A stretch of DNA of 64,000 bases from Paenibacillus sp. Soil766 (GTDB lineage Bacteria; Bacillota; Bacilli; Paenibacillales; NBRC-103111): NCBI RefSeq assembly GCF_001428105.1, contig NZ_LMSJ01000017.1:26322-90321 (forward strand). The letters are read 5' to 3'. Of this stretch, positions 45,821 to 54,385 are shown in pieces; position 1 is the first letter of the stretch, and each line of letters starts with the position of its first letter. Under the pieces are notes generated by a model. The model worked only from the letters and a program-made list of their open reading frames with translations. It searched no databases and had not been told where the DNA came from. A program made the translations under genes and the position numbers.

Positions 45821-46522
45821 ATGGCAGGAGAAACCATTTTAATCGTTGATGACGAGCAAGAAATTGTCCAGTTAATTCAACTTTACTTGGTGCGTGAAGG
45901 CTACAAAGTCATCAGTGCCAATAACGGACATGATGTGTTTGACATTGTTAAGGAACATAGGCCTGATCTCATTATTCTGGATATTTTGCTGCCGGGACTT
46001 GATGGTATAGAGGTGTGTCGTCAGCTCCGCAAAACAATTCATACGCCAATCCTATTTATTTCATGCAAAAGTGAGGATATCGACATCATTCTCGGTCTAA
46101 GCATGGGTGGTGACGATTATATGACGAAGCCGTTCAGCCCAAGTCAACTTGTGGCCCGGGTCAAAGCACATCTTCGCCGGAACTCGATTCGCGAGCAGCA
46201 TCAGGATGATCCCCAATTGGTTAAATTCCCTGGATTAGAAATCGATCTCGTGAGTCACCTCGTGCGTGCCAATGGGCGGACGATCTCACTTTCAGCCAAA
46301 GAATTTGACCTGCTCTCCCTCATGGCCAAGACACCTAACCGTGTGTATAAAATCGAACACCTCTTCGAACTCATCTGGAGCTTGGACAGCATGGGCGATC
46401 CACGCACACTCATTGTACATATTAGCAATTTACGCAAAAAAATTGAACTTAATCCAGCTGAGCCCCGCTACATCATTACGGTGCGTGGCGTAGGCTACAA
46501 ATTTAACGGCTCCGCCTTATAA
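45821..46522 (+). CDS. Orphan OmpR-family response regulator
   Basis: A 233-residue receiver (IVDDEQE, phospho-Asp in LIILDILLPG, MTKPF Lys) plus winged-helix output (SAKEFDLLSLMAKTPNRVYK; RGVGYKFNG). The switch segment reads FISCKSED, with Ser replacing the commoner Thr. No histidine kinase lies beside it; the next gene is on the opposite strand. GAGGGGGATTCAAGC precedes the ATG. The partner kinase must be elsewhere. Confidence 0.9.
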   Translation: MAGETILIVDDEQEIVQLIQLYLVREGYKVISANNGHDVFDIVKEHRPDLIILDILLPGLDGIEVCRQLRKTIHTPILFISCKSEDIDIILGLSMGGDDYMTKPFSPSQLVARVKAHLRRNSIREQHQDDPQLVKFPGLEIDLVSHLVRANGRTISLSAKEFDLLSLMAKTPNRVYKIEHLFELIWSLDSMGDPRTLIVHISNLRKKIELNPAEPRYIITVRGVGYKFNGSAL

Positions 46523-46524
46523 TT

Positions 46525-47271
46525 CTAGTGATGCAACCACTCCGTTATGAACTGCTGAAGAGGCACCGCTATCGCGGCAATGACAAGTGCAGGTAACATG
46601 TTGGCCACGTTGATTTTCCTTATTTGCAAAATATTCATTCCCACACCAATCACCAACACACCACCCACCGCGGTAATCTGAACAATCATGGCATCCAGCG
46701 ACGCTTGGCTGAACGCCATGGCGATCACGGTTGCCAACAGCGCAATGGTTCCTTGCATCACAAACACGGAAGCAGCAGAGAAAATAACGCCAATCCCCAA
46801 AGTTGACGCGAAAATGATGGATAAGAACCCGTCCAGCAGCGACTTGGTGTATAGGATATCGTGATTATGCCGCAGCCCGCCATCCAAAGGGCCTAATATT
46901 GCCATAGCGCCGATACAATAGACGAGTGTACAGGTGACGAAGCCTTCCGATATGCTGGTTGGCGCTGCTGGATGAGAGGTCGGTTGCTTGCTCATCTTGG
47001 TCTGCAGCCAATCGCCAAGCTTAGTGAGATTCGCTTCTATCCCCATGAGCTCTCCGAGAATACCACCAATGACAATGCTCATGATGACAATCACAATTTG
47101 ATCTGATTTAAGTGCCATTGTAATACCTAACACAGTAATTGCGAGTCCTAGGCCCTGTAGAACTGTGCTTTTTATACTTTCTGAGATGCGGGGCAGCAGC
47201 ATGCCTAATAATCCGCCGATAATAATGGCAACTGCATTCACGATCGTCCCCCATAAAACCATGCCTTTCAT
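46525..47271 (-). CDS. DUF554-family membrane protein
   Basis: A 248-residue protein with seven or so helices and the family features GTIVNAVAIIIGGLLG at the N terminus, GALA-like MAILGPLDGGLRHNHDILY and TAVGGVLVIGVGMNIL. Function of DUF554 proteins (YdfK/YqgA) is not established; a transport role is often assumed. Two in-frame ATGs (47271 and 47262) compete; the second has a better-spaced GAGG. The stop is three bases from the convergent regulator's stop, with no clear terminator. Confidence 0.85.
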   Translation of the reverse strand: MKGMVLWGTIVNAVAIIIGGLLGMLLPRISESIKSTVLQGLGLAITVLGITMALKSDQIVIVIMSIVIGGILGELMGIEANLTKLGDWLQTKMSKQPTSHPAAPTSISEGFVTCTLVYCIGAMAILGPLDGGLRHNHDILYTKSLLDGFLSIIFASTLGIGVIFSAASVFVMQGTIALLATVIAMAFSQASLDAMIVQITAVGGVLVIGVGMNILQIRKINVANMLPALVIAAIAVPLQQFITEWLHH

Positions 47272-47382
47272 TCCTCTCTACGTGCAAACTATGATGACCT
47301 TCTCATTCTACATGATTCTCCTCATAATTTCCTGCTACCTTGGAAATGGTAAGGATAAGCAACAGGAAAGGAGGCATGTTGA

Positions 47383-47619
47383 ATGTCGAAGAAGAACAAA
47401 TCCATGGATCCCATGACTGGTGATACGGTCGAAACCGACGGTATTTATGCCAATGAGGCTGGGCAAGAGGTCACACTTAAACGAGGTGATGAGTTCCCCG
47501 CCGATCTTGTACTTGGCCGCAGTACGTATGAGCTGCAGGGCTTTGCCGATGAGGCTGAGATTGATCATGATCAGTCGGAGCTTAACCCCATGCGTAAGCG
47601 TGTAGATGCAAGAACCTAA
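47383..47619 (+). CDS. YjzC-like small protein, 78 aa
   Basis: A soluble acidic protein with a core TVETDGIYANEAGQEVTLKR-GDEFPADL resembling the small YjzC-type domain (G-x-Y...G...L-x-x-G-x-x-F-P). The YjzC cysteines are absent. GGAAAGGAGG lies just before the ATG at 47383. Function unknown. Confidence 0.65.
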   Translation: MSKKNKSMDPMTGDTVETDGIYANEAGQEVTLKRGDEFPADLVLGRSTYELQGFADEAEIDHDQSELNPMRKRVDART

Positions 47620-47644
47620 GCTTCACTAAGCGTTGCGTCCTGCA

Positions 47645-47755
47645 TGAGAAAAACTTCTATCGAAGTCCTTCGAGGATGCGCGACCGCGTTTTACATGTAG
47701 TTTTTATCGCCAATTAGAATTTGTTCTTCCGTGAATCGGAAACTTATAAATTCTT
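47645..47755. repeat. 111-bp structured repeat, copy 1
   Basis: It is 97% identical (three differences in 111) to 49595-49705. It contains hairpin ACTTC-tatc-GAAGT (47653-47666), CCT-tcg-AGG, and a nested pair GAATTT/AAATTC enclosing TTCCG-tgaat-CGGAA (47717-47753). All substitutions between copies lie outside these stems. Candidate small structured RNA or miniature mobile repeat. Confidence 0.88.
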
Positions 47756-47765
47756 ATGTGGTAAA

Positions 47766-47800
47766 GAAACCGAGCGGCCTCTAGGGCTTCTCGGTTTTTT
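47766..47800 (+). terminator. Terminator after the YjzC-like gene and repeat
   Basis: AACCGAG...CTCGGTTTTTTA with a 16-base loop and a T6 tail. Confidence 0.85.
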
Positions 47801-47860
47801 ACTCTTCTGTGCTATACTAAAGGGAAAACATTGGTTTATTTTTCCCTGGGGGATTCCTAT

Positions 47861-48496
47861 ATGACACGCATAATGATAATTACTGGCGGCACACTTGGCG
47901 ATTGGGTGCTAGAAGAGATTCGCGCGGATGATATCCTGGTTGGTTCCGATCGTGGGGCCCTCTTTCTCATTCAAAATGGCCACCTCCCTCATATTTCGAT
48001 GGGAGATTTCGACTCTGTCACAACCGAGGAGCTTGACCTTATTCGAGCTTCTAGCCAAGAATTCATAGACTGTGATCCGATTTATAAGGATCTAACAGAT
48101 ACCGAGATGGCCTTTAATTGGGCGCTAGATCAAAATCCGAGCCAAATTCTGCTCGTCGGTGCATTAGGCACACGGTTCGATCATTCCCTGGCCAATGTGC
48201 ACTTGCTTCGCAAAGGCATCGCGAATGGCATTCCTTGCGCAATTATGGATGCCAATAATCTCATTATGGTGATCGATCAACCTACTCGCGTGAGGAAGGG
48301 TCCGTACACGCACATTTCCCTGCTTCCACTAAGTCTAGAAGTTAAGGGAATCACGCTGCATGGCTTCCAATATCCCCTTCATCAAGCAACACTTGAAATT
48401 GGGATGTCCCTTGGCATCAGTAATATTCTCCTTGAGCCAGAAGGTCTCATCGAACTTTCGTCAGGCTTATTGCTTGTGATTCAGAGCAAGGATTAG
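47861..48496 (+). CDS. thiN: Thiamine pyrophosphokinase
   Basis: A 211-residue enzyme that transfers pyrophosphate from ATP to thiamine, giving thiamine diphosphate. Signature segments are VGSDRGALFLIQNG, the catalytic MGDFDSVT, KDLTDTEMAFNWAL, and GALGTRFDHSLANVHLL. ATG 47861 follows CTGGGGGATTCCTAT; an upstream GTG/TTG extension is not needed. No TPP riboswitch was recognised upstream. Apparently monocistronic. Confidence 0.88.
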   Translation: MTRIMIITGGTLGDWVLEEIRADDILVGSDRGALFLIQNGHLPHISMGDFDSVTTEELDLIRASSQEFIDCDPIYKDLTDTEMAFNWALDQNPSQILLVGALGTRFDHSLANVHLLRKGIANGIPCAIMDANNLIMVIDQPTRVRKGPYTHISLLPLSLEVKGITLHGFQYPLHQATLEIGMSLGISNILLEPEGLIELSSGLLLVIQSKD

Positions 48497-48635
48497 GGAG
48501 CGCACCGCTTTGCAATCCGGCATAGTGACACAAAAATTTGGAAATTCGACACGCCCTTTCATGCTATTGCCTAGCTGACTCTGTTACAATAAAAGATACG
48601 CTAGACATTTATTGAGATATTGAGGTCGTTTAAGC

Positions 48636-48917
48636 ATGCCCCCTGTTCAAGAGAATCTTGTGAGAAATCTACTTCCTACCAAACTTCCAACTGTTATTAC
48701 ACATTTTGCATCTCGACATGTCCTTACAACCCGTGAAGCCGAAATTATTAGCCTTATCGCTTTGCGAGGGTATAGCAACAAAGAAATCGCAGATTATTGC
48801 TTTATTAGTGAGAAAACAGTCAAAGTACACATCGAGAAAATCATGGATAAAGTCGGAACGCGATCAATGCGCAAGCTTCTATCGGCTATTATCAGCACCG
48901 ACGCCTACCCTTCATAA
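48636..48917 (+). CDS. Short LuxR/GerE-type HTH regulator
   Basis: A 93-residue protein that is mainly a LuxR-type HTH (LTTREAEIISLIALRGYSNK ... FISEKTVKVHIEKIMDKVGT). There is no receiver or sensor domain, as in GerE. GerE is 74 residues, and this protein has an extra N terminus and different context, so it is a GerE-like orphan regulator, not clearly GerE. A strong terminator follows. Confidence 0.85.
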   Translation: MPPVQENLVRNLLPTKLPTVITHFASRHVLTTREAEIISLIALRGYSNKEIADYCFISEKTVKVHIEKIMDKVGTRSMRKLLSAIISTDAYPS

Positions 48918-48925
48918 TGATCGAA

Positions 48926-48964
48926 AAGAACCGCCAGTTGCTTGAGCAGCTGGCGGTTCTTTCT
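48926..48964. terminator. Bidirectional terminator
   Basis: AAGAACCGCCAGTTGCT and AGCAGCTGGCGGTTCTT form a long stem followed by T runs, between the LuxR-type gene and the convergent Met-sulfoxide reductase gene. Confidence 0.9.
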
Positions 48965-49001
48965 TCGTCGTTCATGCTCTATGCCGACATTGAACTATTT
49001 G

Positions 49002-49493
49002 CTACATCGCAGCGGCGAGTTTGAGCACAAACTGCTCCAGATAGCGCTGGTCGATGTCATCGAACCGATTGAGGCTCGGGCTGTCGATATCCAGCACCCC
49101 GACCAGTTCAGCACCCACCATGATCGGAATCACGATCTCCGATTGCGAAGCCGCATCACAAGCGATATGCCCTGGGAAAGCGTGGACATCAGGAACAAGC
49201 ACAGTTTCCATGCGCTCAGCAGACGTGCCGCACACCCCTTTACCGAAAGGAATCCGCACGCAAGCCGGCAATCCCTGGAAAGGTCCGAGCACAAGCTCCT
49301 TCTTCTCAAGCTGTTCATCTACCAAGTAGAATCCTACCCAGTTAATATCCTCAAGGAACTGCCCCAGTAACGCAGATGCATTGGCCAGATTAGCAATGCG
49401 GTTCGGTTCATCCTGTATCAATGCATGGACTTGCCCAATCAGCAAGGTATATTGTTCTTCTCTTGTTCCACTGTAAGTTGATTTCGCAAACAT
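49002..49493 (-). CDS. Free methionine-(R)-sulfoxide reductase (GAF domain, YtsP-like)
   Basis: A 163-residue GAF-fold protein with the catalytic cysteines Cys78, Cys88 and Cys112 in GPFQGLPACVRIPFGKGVCG and GHIACDAAS, characteristic of fRMsr. It reduces free methionine-R-sulfoxide, using thioredoxin, and protects against oxidation. The VLDIDSPSLNRF ending is also typical. GAGGATGATAACAG precedes the ATG. Confidence 0.9.
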   Translation of the reverse strand: MFAKSTYSGTREEQYTLLIGQVHALIQDEPNRIANLANASALLGQFLEDINWVGFYLVDEQLEKKELVLGPFQGLPACVRIPFGKGVCGTSAERMETVLVPDVHAFPGHIACDAASQSEIVIPIMVGAELVGVLDIDSPSLNRFDDIDQRYLEQFVLKLAAAM

Positions 49494-49594
49494 CTGTTAT
49501 CATCCTCTTCTACCTAGTCTACTTGTCATCATACCAAATGAACGGCCTCTCGCCAAAAGGTGTGAGAGCGCAACTTCGACTTGCAAGACTGTAG

Positions 49595-49705
49595 TGAGAA
49601 AAACTTCTATCGAAGTCCTTCGAGGATGCGCGACTGCGTTTTAAATGTAGTTTTTATCGCCAATAAGAATTTGTTCTTCCGTGAATCGGAAACTTATAAA
49701 TTCTT
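49595..49705. repeat. 111-bp structured repeat, copy 2
   Basis: Second copy of the repeat at 47645-47755, in the same orientation 1950 bp away. It lies between the fRMsr promoter side and the terminator of the next leftward gene, overlapping no gene. Flanks differ completely from copy 1, so the 111 bp are the repeating unit. Confidence 0.88.
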
Positions 49706-49706
49706 G

Positions 49707-49740
49707 GTAAAAAAGAACAATCAGCTGATTCAGCCGATTG
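49707..49740 (-). terminator. Terminator of the SLH protein gene
   Basis: On the minus strand CAATCGGCTGA and TCAGCTGATTG pair and are followed by TTCTTTTTT. Confidence 0.82.
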
Positions 49741-49779
49741 CCCTAAGGTTACTATGCAGATTTACAACAACGAAGTCTT

Positions 49780-51009
49780 TTATGAATGGATAATAGAGAA
49801 AACAATCGTCTTCCCATCTGACTCCAGTCGTGTTTCCACCGAATAGTTACCGATTTGCGTTGTCGTTGTTTCAAGTACACCTTTCGCTGCAGCACGTGTG
49901 CATGCATCCGTAAATTGGCGGTTGAAAATATCTGCATCATATCCGAATAGGAAATCCGTAAACGTGCGGATGCTTTCCGTATTACGAGCCAGCACTCCAT
50001 CCTCCAATCGTACCGTGACCCCGTAGGTCGCAAACTGTGGATCCAGCCAGAGAGAAGCCTCATTGCTGCCCCGTACTTCTGCCGTAGCTCCGCTCAGGGA
50101 TTGCGCTTTGGCCTCTGCATTCCGAAATAGACGCAGTGTCGTCTCTTGCAAATCGTAATTCGTCCCACGCAGCTTACCTGCCCCTTCCATCACTTCGTAT
50201 GCTTGCAGCATGCGCTCATCTGGAAAAACGAGCTTCTTGTAGCTGCCATCCTTGGTTGGCACGACTTTGATGAAAGCTTCGTTATCGGTTTTCACGCTGA
50301 CGCGCTTCGATTTCGTCTGCAACCGCGTAATAATTTGCAACGCTTCGGCACGTGTCACATATTGCCCTACCCCGAAGTAGCCATTCGGATAGCCTTCCAT
50401 GATCCCTTTCGTCATCGACTCTCCAATAAACTTCTGCTGCCTGCTCGTTGCGCTCTGTAAATCTCCGAAATGAGCTGCCGCGCTAAGACTATACGTTTCG
50501 TCCTCCAAATACTCCGTTTCCTTCAGCAAATAGTACAAAATCTCCGCGACATCTTCCCGCTTGAGCGAAGCCTTATAATCACTGAATTGCCCTTTACTAA
50601 TAAAATGAAGGTCACTTGCCAGATCCAAGTATGGTTTCGCCCAGTATCCGACCGTGTTCGGCTTAAACGTGAAATCTCGGTAGTCCTGCCCTAATATATT
50701 TTGATTACTCGCACTCAGCGTTTGCAAAAAGCTTGTCTTCCACTTCCGCTCCCCATTCGGGAACTTATCTGTAAAAGCTAGCAGTACAATTTTCACAAAT
50801 TGATCTGCAGTAACGGTCTCATTCGGTCGGAAAGTCCCGTCTGGAAAGCCGTCCAATAAGCCCTGCTGTACCATTTGATCGATCGTCTGCTCTGCCCAAT
50901 GTCCCCCAATATCCTTAAACCCCGCTGCCTCGCTTCTACCTTGCAGACCACCTATTGTTAATAGGCAACCGATCGTCGCGATTGTCAGCCATTTATTCCA
51001 TCGTATCAT
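49780..51009 (-). CDS. SLH-domain secreted protein
   Basis: A 409-residue protein with signal peptide (to about GRSEAAG) and then three N-terminal SLH repeats (FKDIGGHWAEQTIDQMVQQG; DGFPDGTFRPNETV; later MEGYPNGYFGVGQYVTRAEA). The C-terminal 180 residues form an unrecognised domain (ETTLRLFRNAEAKAQSLSGA; ending FSIIHS). SLH repeats at the N rather than the C terminus differ from the other two SLH proteins here. ATG 51009 has GGAG nine bases upstream; the longer start at 51048 lacks one. Confidence 0.82.
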   Translation of the reverse strand: MIRWNKWLTIATIGCLLTIGGLQGRSEAAGFKDIGGHWAEQTIDQMVQQGLLDGFPDGTFRPNETVTADQFVKIVLLAFTDKFPNGERKWKTSFLQTLSASNQNILGQDYRDFTFKPNTVGYWAKPYLDLASDLHFISKGQFSDYKASLKREDVAEILYYLLKETEYLEDETYSLSAAAHFGDLQSATSRQQKFIGESMTKGIMEGYPNGYFGVGQYVTRAEALQIITRLQTKSKRVSVKTDNEAFIKVVPTKDGSYKKLVFPDERMLQAYEVMEGAGKLRGTNYDLQETTLRLFRNAEAKAQSLSGATAEVRGSNEASLWLDPQFATYGVTVRLEDGVLARNTESIRTFTDFLFGYDADIFNRQFTDACTRAAAKGVLETTTTQIGNYSVETRLESDGKTIVFSIIHS

Positions 51010-51225
51010 CGCCAATTTCTCCGCTTCTCTCCTAATTTTCGGCACCAACTTCTGCCATTCTCTAGAATAAGCCTTCTACTAGCCTTTGAGAACATGCTAA
51101 AAAGCCCATTCATTAAGACAGGGTAAGCCCCACCCTAACTGGGTCTATAGCCATATAAAAGGCCAAAAAGACCCTGCCGTCTACTAGGTAGAAAGCAAGA
51201 TCCGCTATCATGAACATCATTATAC

Positions 51226-51672
51226 TTACTTTTTCGCCCCTGCTACTACCGCTTTGGCAGAATTGTAATAGCGCATCCAGTCGACAATGTACATCATTTT
51301 TGCGAGGTAATCAGGTGCACTCCCCTGTAAATGGCTGTACTGCTCTTCTTGCAGCAATTGGTGCAGCTCGTGCCCCTTCGTGTAGAGAGTCTTAGTGAAC
51401 GCTTCTTCCGTCTGCGGCTTGTAGAGATCCGTTCCTCGGGAAAGCTCAATTTCCTCGATAATTGTACCCCGATAGTACGGGTAAACATTCACCTGCAGGC
51501 CCATATCGATGTAAGCCAAACCTGTATATTCATAAGGAAGCCAAATTAAATTCGTCTTCTTATCTTCAAGCTTCACGGTGTATACTAAACCTAAGTTCAG
51601 GGCAATCGGCTGCGGATAATTGCTTATTAGTCCGGATCGCAAATGATCTGCTATATGCTCAACGAAATTCAT
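51226..51672 (-). CDS. Hypothetical protein, 148 aa
   Basis: A soluble alpha/beta-looking protein (LNLGLVYTVKLEDKKTNLIW; NVYPYYRGTIIEEIELSRG) with a helical C terminus. No motif is recognised. ATG 51672 follows GGAGAGGAAGAGCAAC, better than the upstream ATG at 51711. It precedes the ECF operon divergently. Confidence 0.65.
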   Translation of the reverse strand: MNFVEHIADHLRSGLISNYPQPIALNLGLVYTVKLEDKKTNLIWLPYEYTGLAYIDMGLQVNVYPYYRGTIIEEIELSRGTDLYKPQTEEAFTKTLYTKGHELHQLLQEEQYSHLQGSAPDYLAKMMYIVDWMRYYNSAKAVVAGAKK

Positions 51673-51917
51673 GTTGCTCTTCCTCTCCGAAGGATCTAGT
51701 CCTTCCTTCATATTGCGTGCTAAAGCGCTCCGCTGTCAAGCAAGTCCGCATACATTCCAGTTTCTACCCATATATTGTTCTCTTTTCTAGGCACACTTTC
51801 CTGCCGATCACGATCTAGCAATTTGACATGAACAGATTCACACAAGAATACGCTCTGATGAGGCACAAAGGGGCAGCAGCTTACGAATGATGTAACTAAA
51901 GTTTTTGTTTCGAATGA

Positions 51918-51944
51918 TGAACTTTTTAGGATTATATGCGTCTA
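51918..51944 (+). promoter_or_regulatory. ECF-sigma-type promoter of the ECF operon
   Basis: TGAACT (51918-51923), then CGTCTA (51939-51944), with 16 bases between AAC and CGTC, is the classic ECF promoter layout. It lies about 20 bases before the sigma gene start, so the sigma factor probably drives its own operon. Confidence 0.65.
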
Positions 51945-51963
51945 TATAGGAGAGGTGAGAGAA

Positions 51964-52530
51964 TTGGAAACGACCGGTGTCCATGTATTTGATTATTTGA
52001 AGTACATTGCAGAAACAACAGATCAGAAGGTGATCCTTCGTAATTTGATGGAAACCTACGGGAATGATGTGTGGAATTATGCCTTCAGTATTTGTCGTAA
52101 TAAAGATGCAGCCGACGATATTGCACAGGATGCTTTCTTAAAAGTATATCGCAATCTGACGACTTTCCGTGGCGAAGCTGCGGTTAAAACCTGGTTGCTT
52201 ACGATAACCCGCAATACCGCTTATGATTATATGCGCAAGGCATTCTGGCGCAAGGTGACTCTGGTTGGCTTCGTGCAATCGGGAGGTACGGCAAACTCGG
52301 CAGAAACAGAAGCGGTTGAGAATTTATATGCAAGTGAAATATGGCAGAAGGTCATGTCTTTATCCGCAAAATATAGAGAAATTTTAATTCTTCACGCGCA
52401 TTATCAGATGACCACCAAGGAAATGGCAGCTATTCTGGATATTTCGGAAGGAACGGTTAAATCCAGGCTTCACCACGCCAGACTTAAGGTTCTTAGTCTG
52501 AAGGAGCGTGAAGCGCTTGAACACTCCTGA
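51964..52530 (+). CDS. ECF-family RNA polymerase sigma factor
   Basis: About 188 residues with sigma region 2 (NYAFSICRNKDAADDIAQDA FLKVYRN-type; TWLLTITRNTAYDYMRK) and region 4 (LSAKYREILILHAHYQMTTK; ISEGTVKSRLHHARLKV). TTG 51964 is preferred because GAGAGG lies eight bases upstream, while GTG 51955 is too close to it. Its 3' end overlaps the next gene, which encodes a membrane protein that may act as its anti-sigma factor. Confidence 0.9.
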   Translation: METTGVHVFDYLKYIAETTDQKVILRNLMETYGNDVWNYAFSICRNKDAADDIAQDAFLKVYRNLTTFRGEAAVKTWLLTITRNTAYDYMRKAFWRKVTLVGFVQSGGTANSAETEAVENLYASEIWQKVMSLSAKYREILILHAHYQMTTKEMAAILDISEGTVKSRLHHARLKVLSLKEREALEHS

Positions 52531-53833
52531 GCCGGATGACTTCCAGAAGCAATTGGAAGAAGGCCCCCTCGCGCAGAAGGGGTTTACCTCCAAGCTTCAA
52601 CATGACATCGAGCAAACGATTCGACAGAAGGAGCGCAGCAAGTCCAAGGTAAAGCTTCTTCTCTGCGTCGCTGGTTTAGGTACTGTCTTGGGTGTTGTAT
52701 TTCTTTTCCCATGGCATACGATGCACACGCAGAGTGAGGCTGCTGCTCTCGAAGGGAAAATGATGCCGGCGGCAGTCACTGTCTCCACACCCCCTCCTGC
52801 TCCCATCAATACAGCTTTGCTTATTGGATTACGGACAGAGCATGAGTCTGCCTCAAGCGGCGGTCAAGGGCGTACATTGTCTCCACTTCGTTACAGCACC
52901 TATCGGACGATGCTCATTGCGCCCGTTCGCGGGCAATTAGAGAAAACCTCCGAAGGCACTGGCATTTTGATGCCGTATAAGCAAAATTTCTGGAAAATTG
53001 ACTCCTTTACACATATCACGAACAAAGGTGAGTCTCACTATTTATCTGCTCATTTGGCTGATCAGCCCGTCAAGATAGAACGCTTCACAGAGCCAGAGGA
53101 TCAAGAATTCAATCGCGTAGAAACACTGTTGTTTGCAGGCAACCAGTACGTCTCCATTGCCGAGTCGGAGGCAGCCTGGAATGGCAATGCACCTTATAAT
53201 GCGGAACGTATCTGGGTACGCACACTCCCGCAATTGAAGGAAGCGCACACCATGCAGTTCTACAAAAAGCCAGTGGACAAGAATCATGTGTCCTTAATGG
53301 ATCTCTTTGGCACAAGTATAAGTACGGATCTTGCGAGGATATCGAGCATGGGAGACAATGCGATGAGCGAGGTCTCGGGGCAGAGCTGGACCGTGCAGCG
53401 TGAGCCAGGACAGTGGGTTGGCAAAGTCGCTGAAACGCTGAAAGCTAGTTCATCGAGACCTGATTCTTACGTACTGCGTGATTTCCCACGTCAACTGCCC
53501 GATAAAGTCGTCAATCACGACGATATCTGTTGCTCGTGGAGTAATATCAAGTCCTCGTGGCCGAAAGCTACGGATGCGCTAACCTCCCCCTTAGACGATA
53601 TGCTCGTCATCTTCGAGGGAGATACGCTCAAATTCTACTCCTATGGGCAAGCACCCGGCAGCATTCCCCAGCTTACATTGGACTTAGAGCCTGGTGAACA
53701 GCTCGTCATGGCGCAATGGGCTACAGATCACTACGTCCAAGAGTGGATCGACAAAGTCGGGCGCTACCTGTCCGATGAGACGGAGTCTCGTTCCGTTGGT
53801 TTGCAAATGGAAGCACATCCGAAACCTCACTAG
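52517..53833 (+). CDS. ECF-associated membrane protein, candidate anti-sigma factor
   Basis: About 438 residues: an N-terminal cytosolic segment of about 45 residues, one transmembrane helix (VKLLLCVAGLGTVLGVVFLF) and a large extracytoplasmic domain of about 370 residues. Overlap with the sigma gene and the topology fit an anti-sigma factor with an outside sensor, but no ZAS zinc motif (HxxxCxxC) is visible and the outer domain is not recognised. Start TTG 52517 is chosen over GTG 52508, which sits directly on the ribosome site. Confidence 0.75.
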   Translation: MNTPEPDDFQKQLEEGPLAQKGFTSKLQHDIEQTIRQKERSKSKVKLLLCVAGLGTVLGVVFLFPWHTMHTQSEAAALEGKMMPAAVTVSTPPPAPINTALLIGLRTEHESASSGGQGRTLSPLRYSTYRTMLIAPVRGQLEKTSEGTGILMPYKQNFWKIDSFTHITNKGESHYLSAHLADQPVKIERFTEPEDQEFNRVETLLFAGNQYVSIAESEAAWNGNAPYNAERIWVRTLPQLKEAHTMQFYKKPVDKNHVSLMDLFGTSISTDLARISSMGDNAMSEVSGQSWTVQREPGQWVGKVAETLKASSSRPDSYVLRDFPRQLPDKVVNHDDICCSWSNIKSSWPKATDALTSPLDDMLVIFEGDTLKFYSYGQAPGSIPQLTLDLEPGEQLVMAQWATDHYVQEWIDKVGRYLSDETESRSVGLQMEAHPKPH

Positions 53834-53837
53834 ATCA

Positions 53838-53875
53838 CAAAACCCGCTGGTCCTCTTGGACGGAGCGGGTTTATT
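53838..53875 (+). terminator. Terminator of the ECF operon
   Basis: AAACCCGCT and AGCGGGTTT form a stem around a 15-base loop, followed by a short T-rich stretch. Confidence 0.85.
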
Positions 53876-53913
53876 ATAGTTTCTGCTGCGCTGGTGCGCA
53901 CCAAGTGATCGTT

Positions 53914-54092
53914 ACTTCTACCTCTACCTCTACTTCTACTTCTACTTCTACTTCTACTTCTACTTCTACTTCTACTTCTACTTCTACTTCTACTTCTACT
54001 TCTACTTCTACTTCTACTTCTACTACTTCTACTTCTACTTCTACTTCTACTTCTACCTCTACCTCTACCTCTACCTCTACCTCTACCTCTAC
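53914..54092. repeat. Hexanucleotide microsatellite (TTCTAC/CTCTAC), about 30 units
   Basis: About 179 bp of uninterrupted TTCTAC units are bounded on both sides by the CTCTAC variant (two on the left, about seven on the right). An extra TAC near 54022 is the only break in register. The top strand would read as alternating Thr-Ser. No ribosome site or homologous protein part flanks it, so it is treated as noncoding. Confidence 0.95.
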
Positions 54093-54129
54093 GCCACAAA
54101 CGTCTACCCCGTCGCTCCCGTCGCTGCCA

Positions 54130-54325
54130 TTTAATTTAACTGGATTTTATGTAGCTATATTTGCTGATATTCACTCAAACGTGAGAATAGCTGGATTTTC
54201 TACAGTTAATTTCCGCGTAAATCGCAGTTATCACCTGTTATCGTTATATTAGCTGTACTTTTTCCATCTATTCGTCTGATTCCAATACATACAGCTGAAT
54301 TAACTGTATGTTTTCCATTTAGTGA
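54130..54325. repeat. Dispersed AGCTGGATTTT-type repeats, locus 3
   Basis: Four motif variants begin near 54137, 54188, 54249 and 54301, a spacing of 50-60 bases: (A/G)(A/G)CTG-(G/T)A-(T/C)TTT-(C)C. Together with the microsatellite they fill the 53876-54385 gap. Confidence 0.65.
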
Positions 54326-54385
54326 AGACGCAGGCCACTTAGTTACGTTCTACCCTGTGGACCTCTTAACAACCACTCTCAGCAA

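Noticed and set aside
51100-51185. Hairpin GGGTCT...AGACCC as a terminator
   Set aside because: It lies upstream, not downstream, of the adjacent leftward genes and has no T tract, so its role is unclear.
53905-54252. 115-codon open frame of alternating Thr-Ser
   Set aside because: It is produced by the hexanucleotide microsatellite. There is no ribosome site, and the non-repeat part is dispersed intergenic repeat sequence.
54130-54325. Possible CRISPR array
   Set aside because: The repeats are degenerate and unevenly spaced, recur in several gaps in both orientations, and no cas gene is present.
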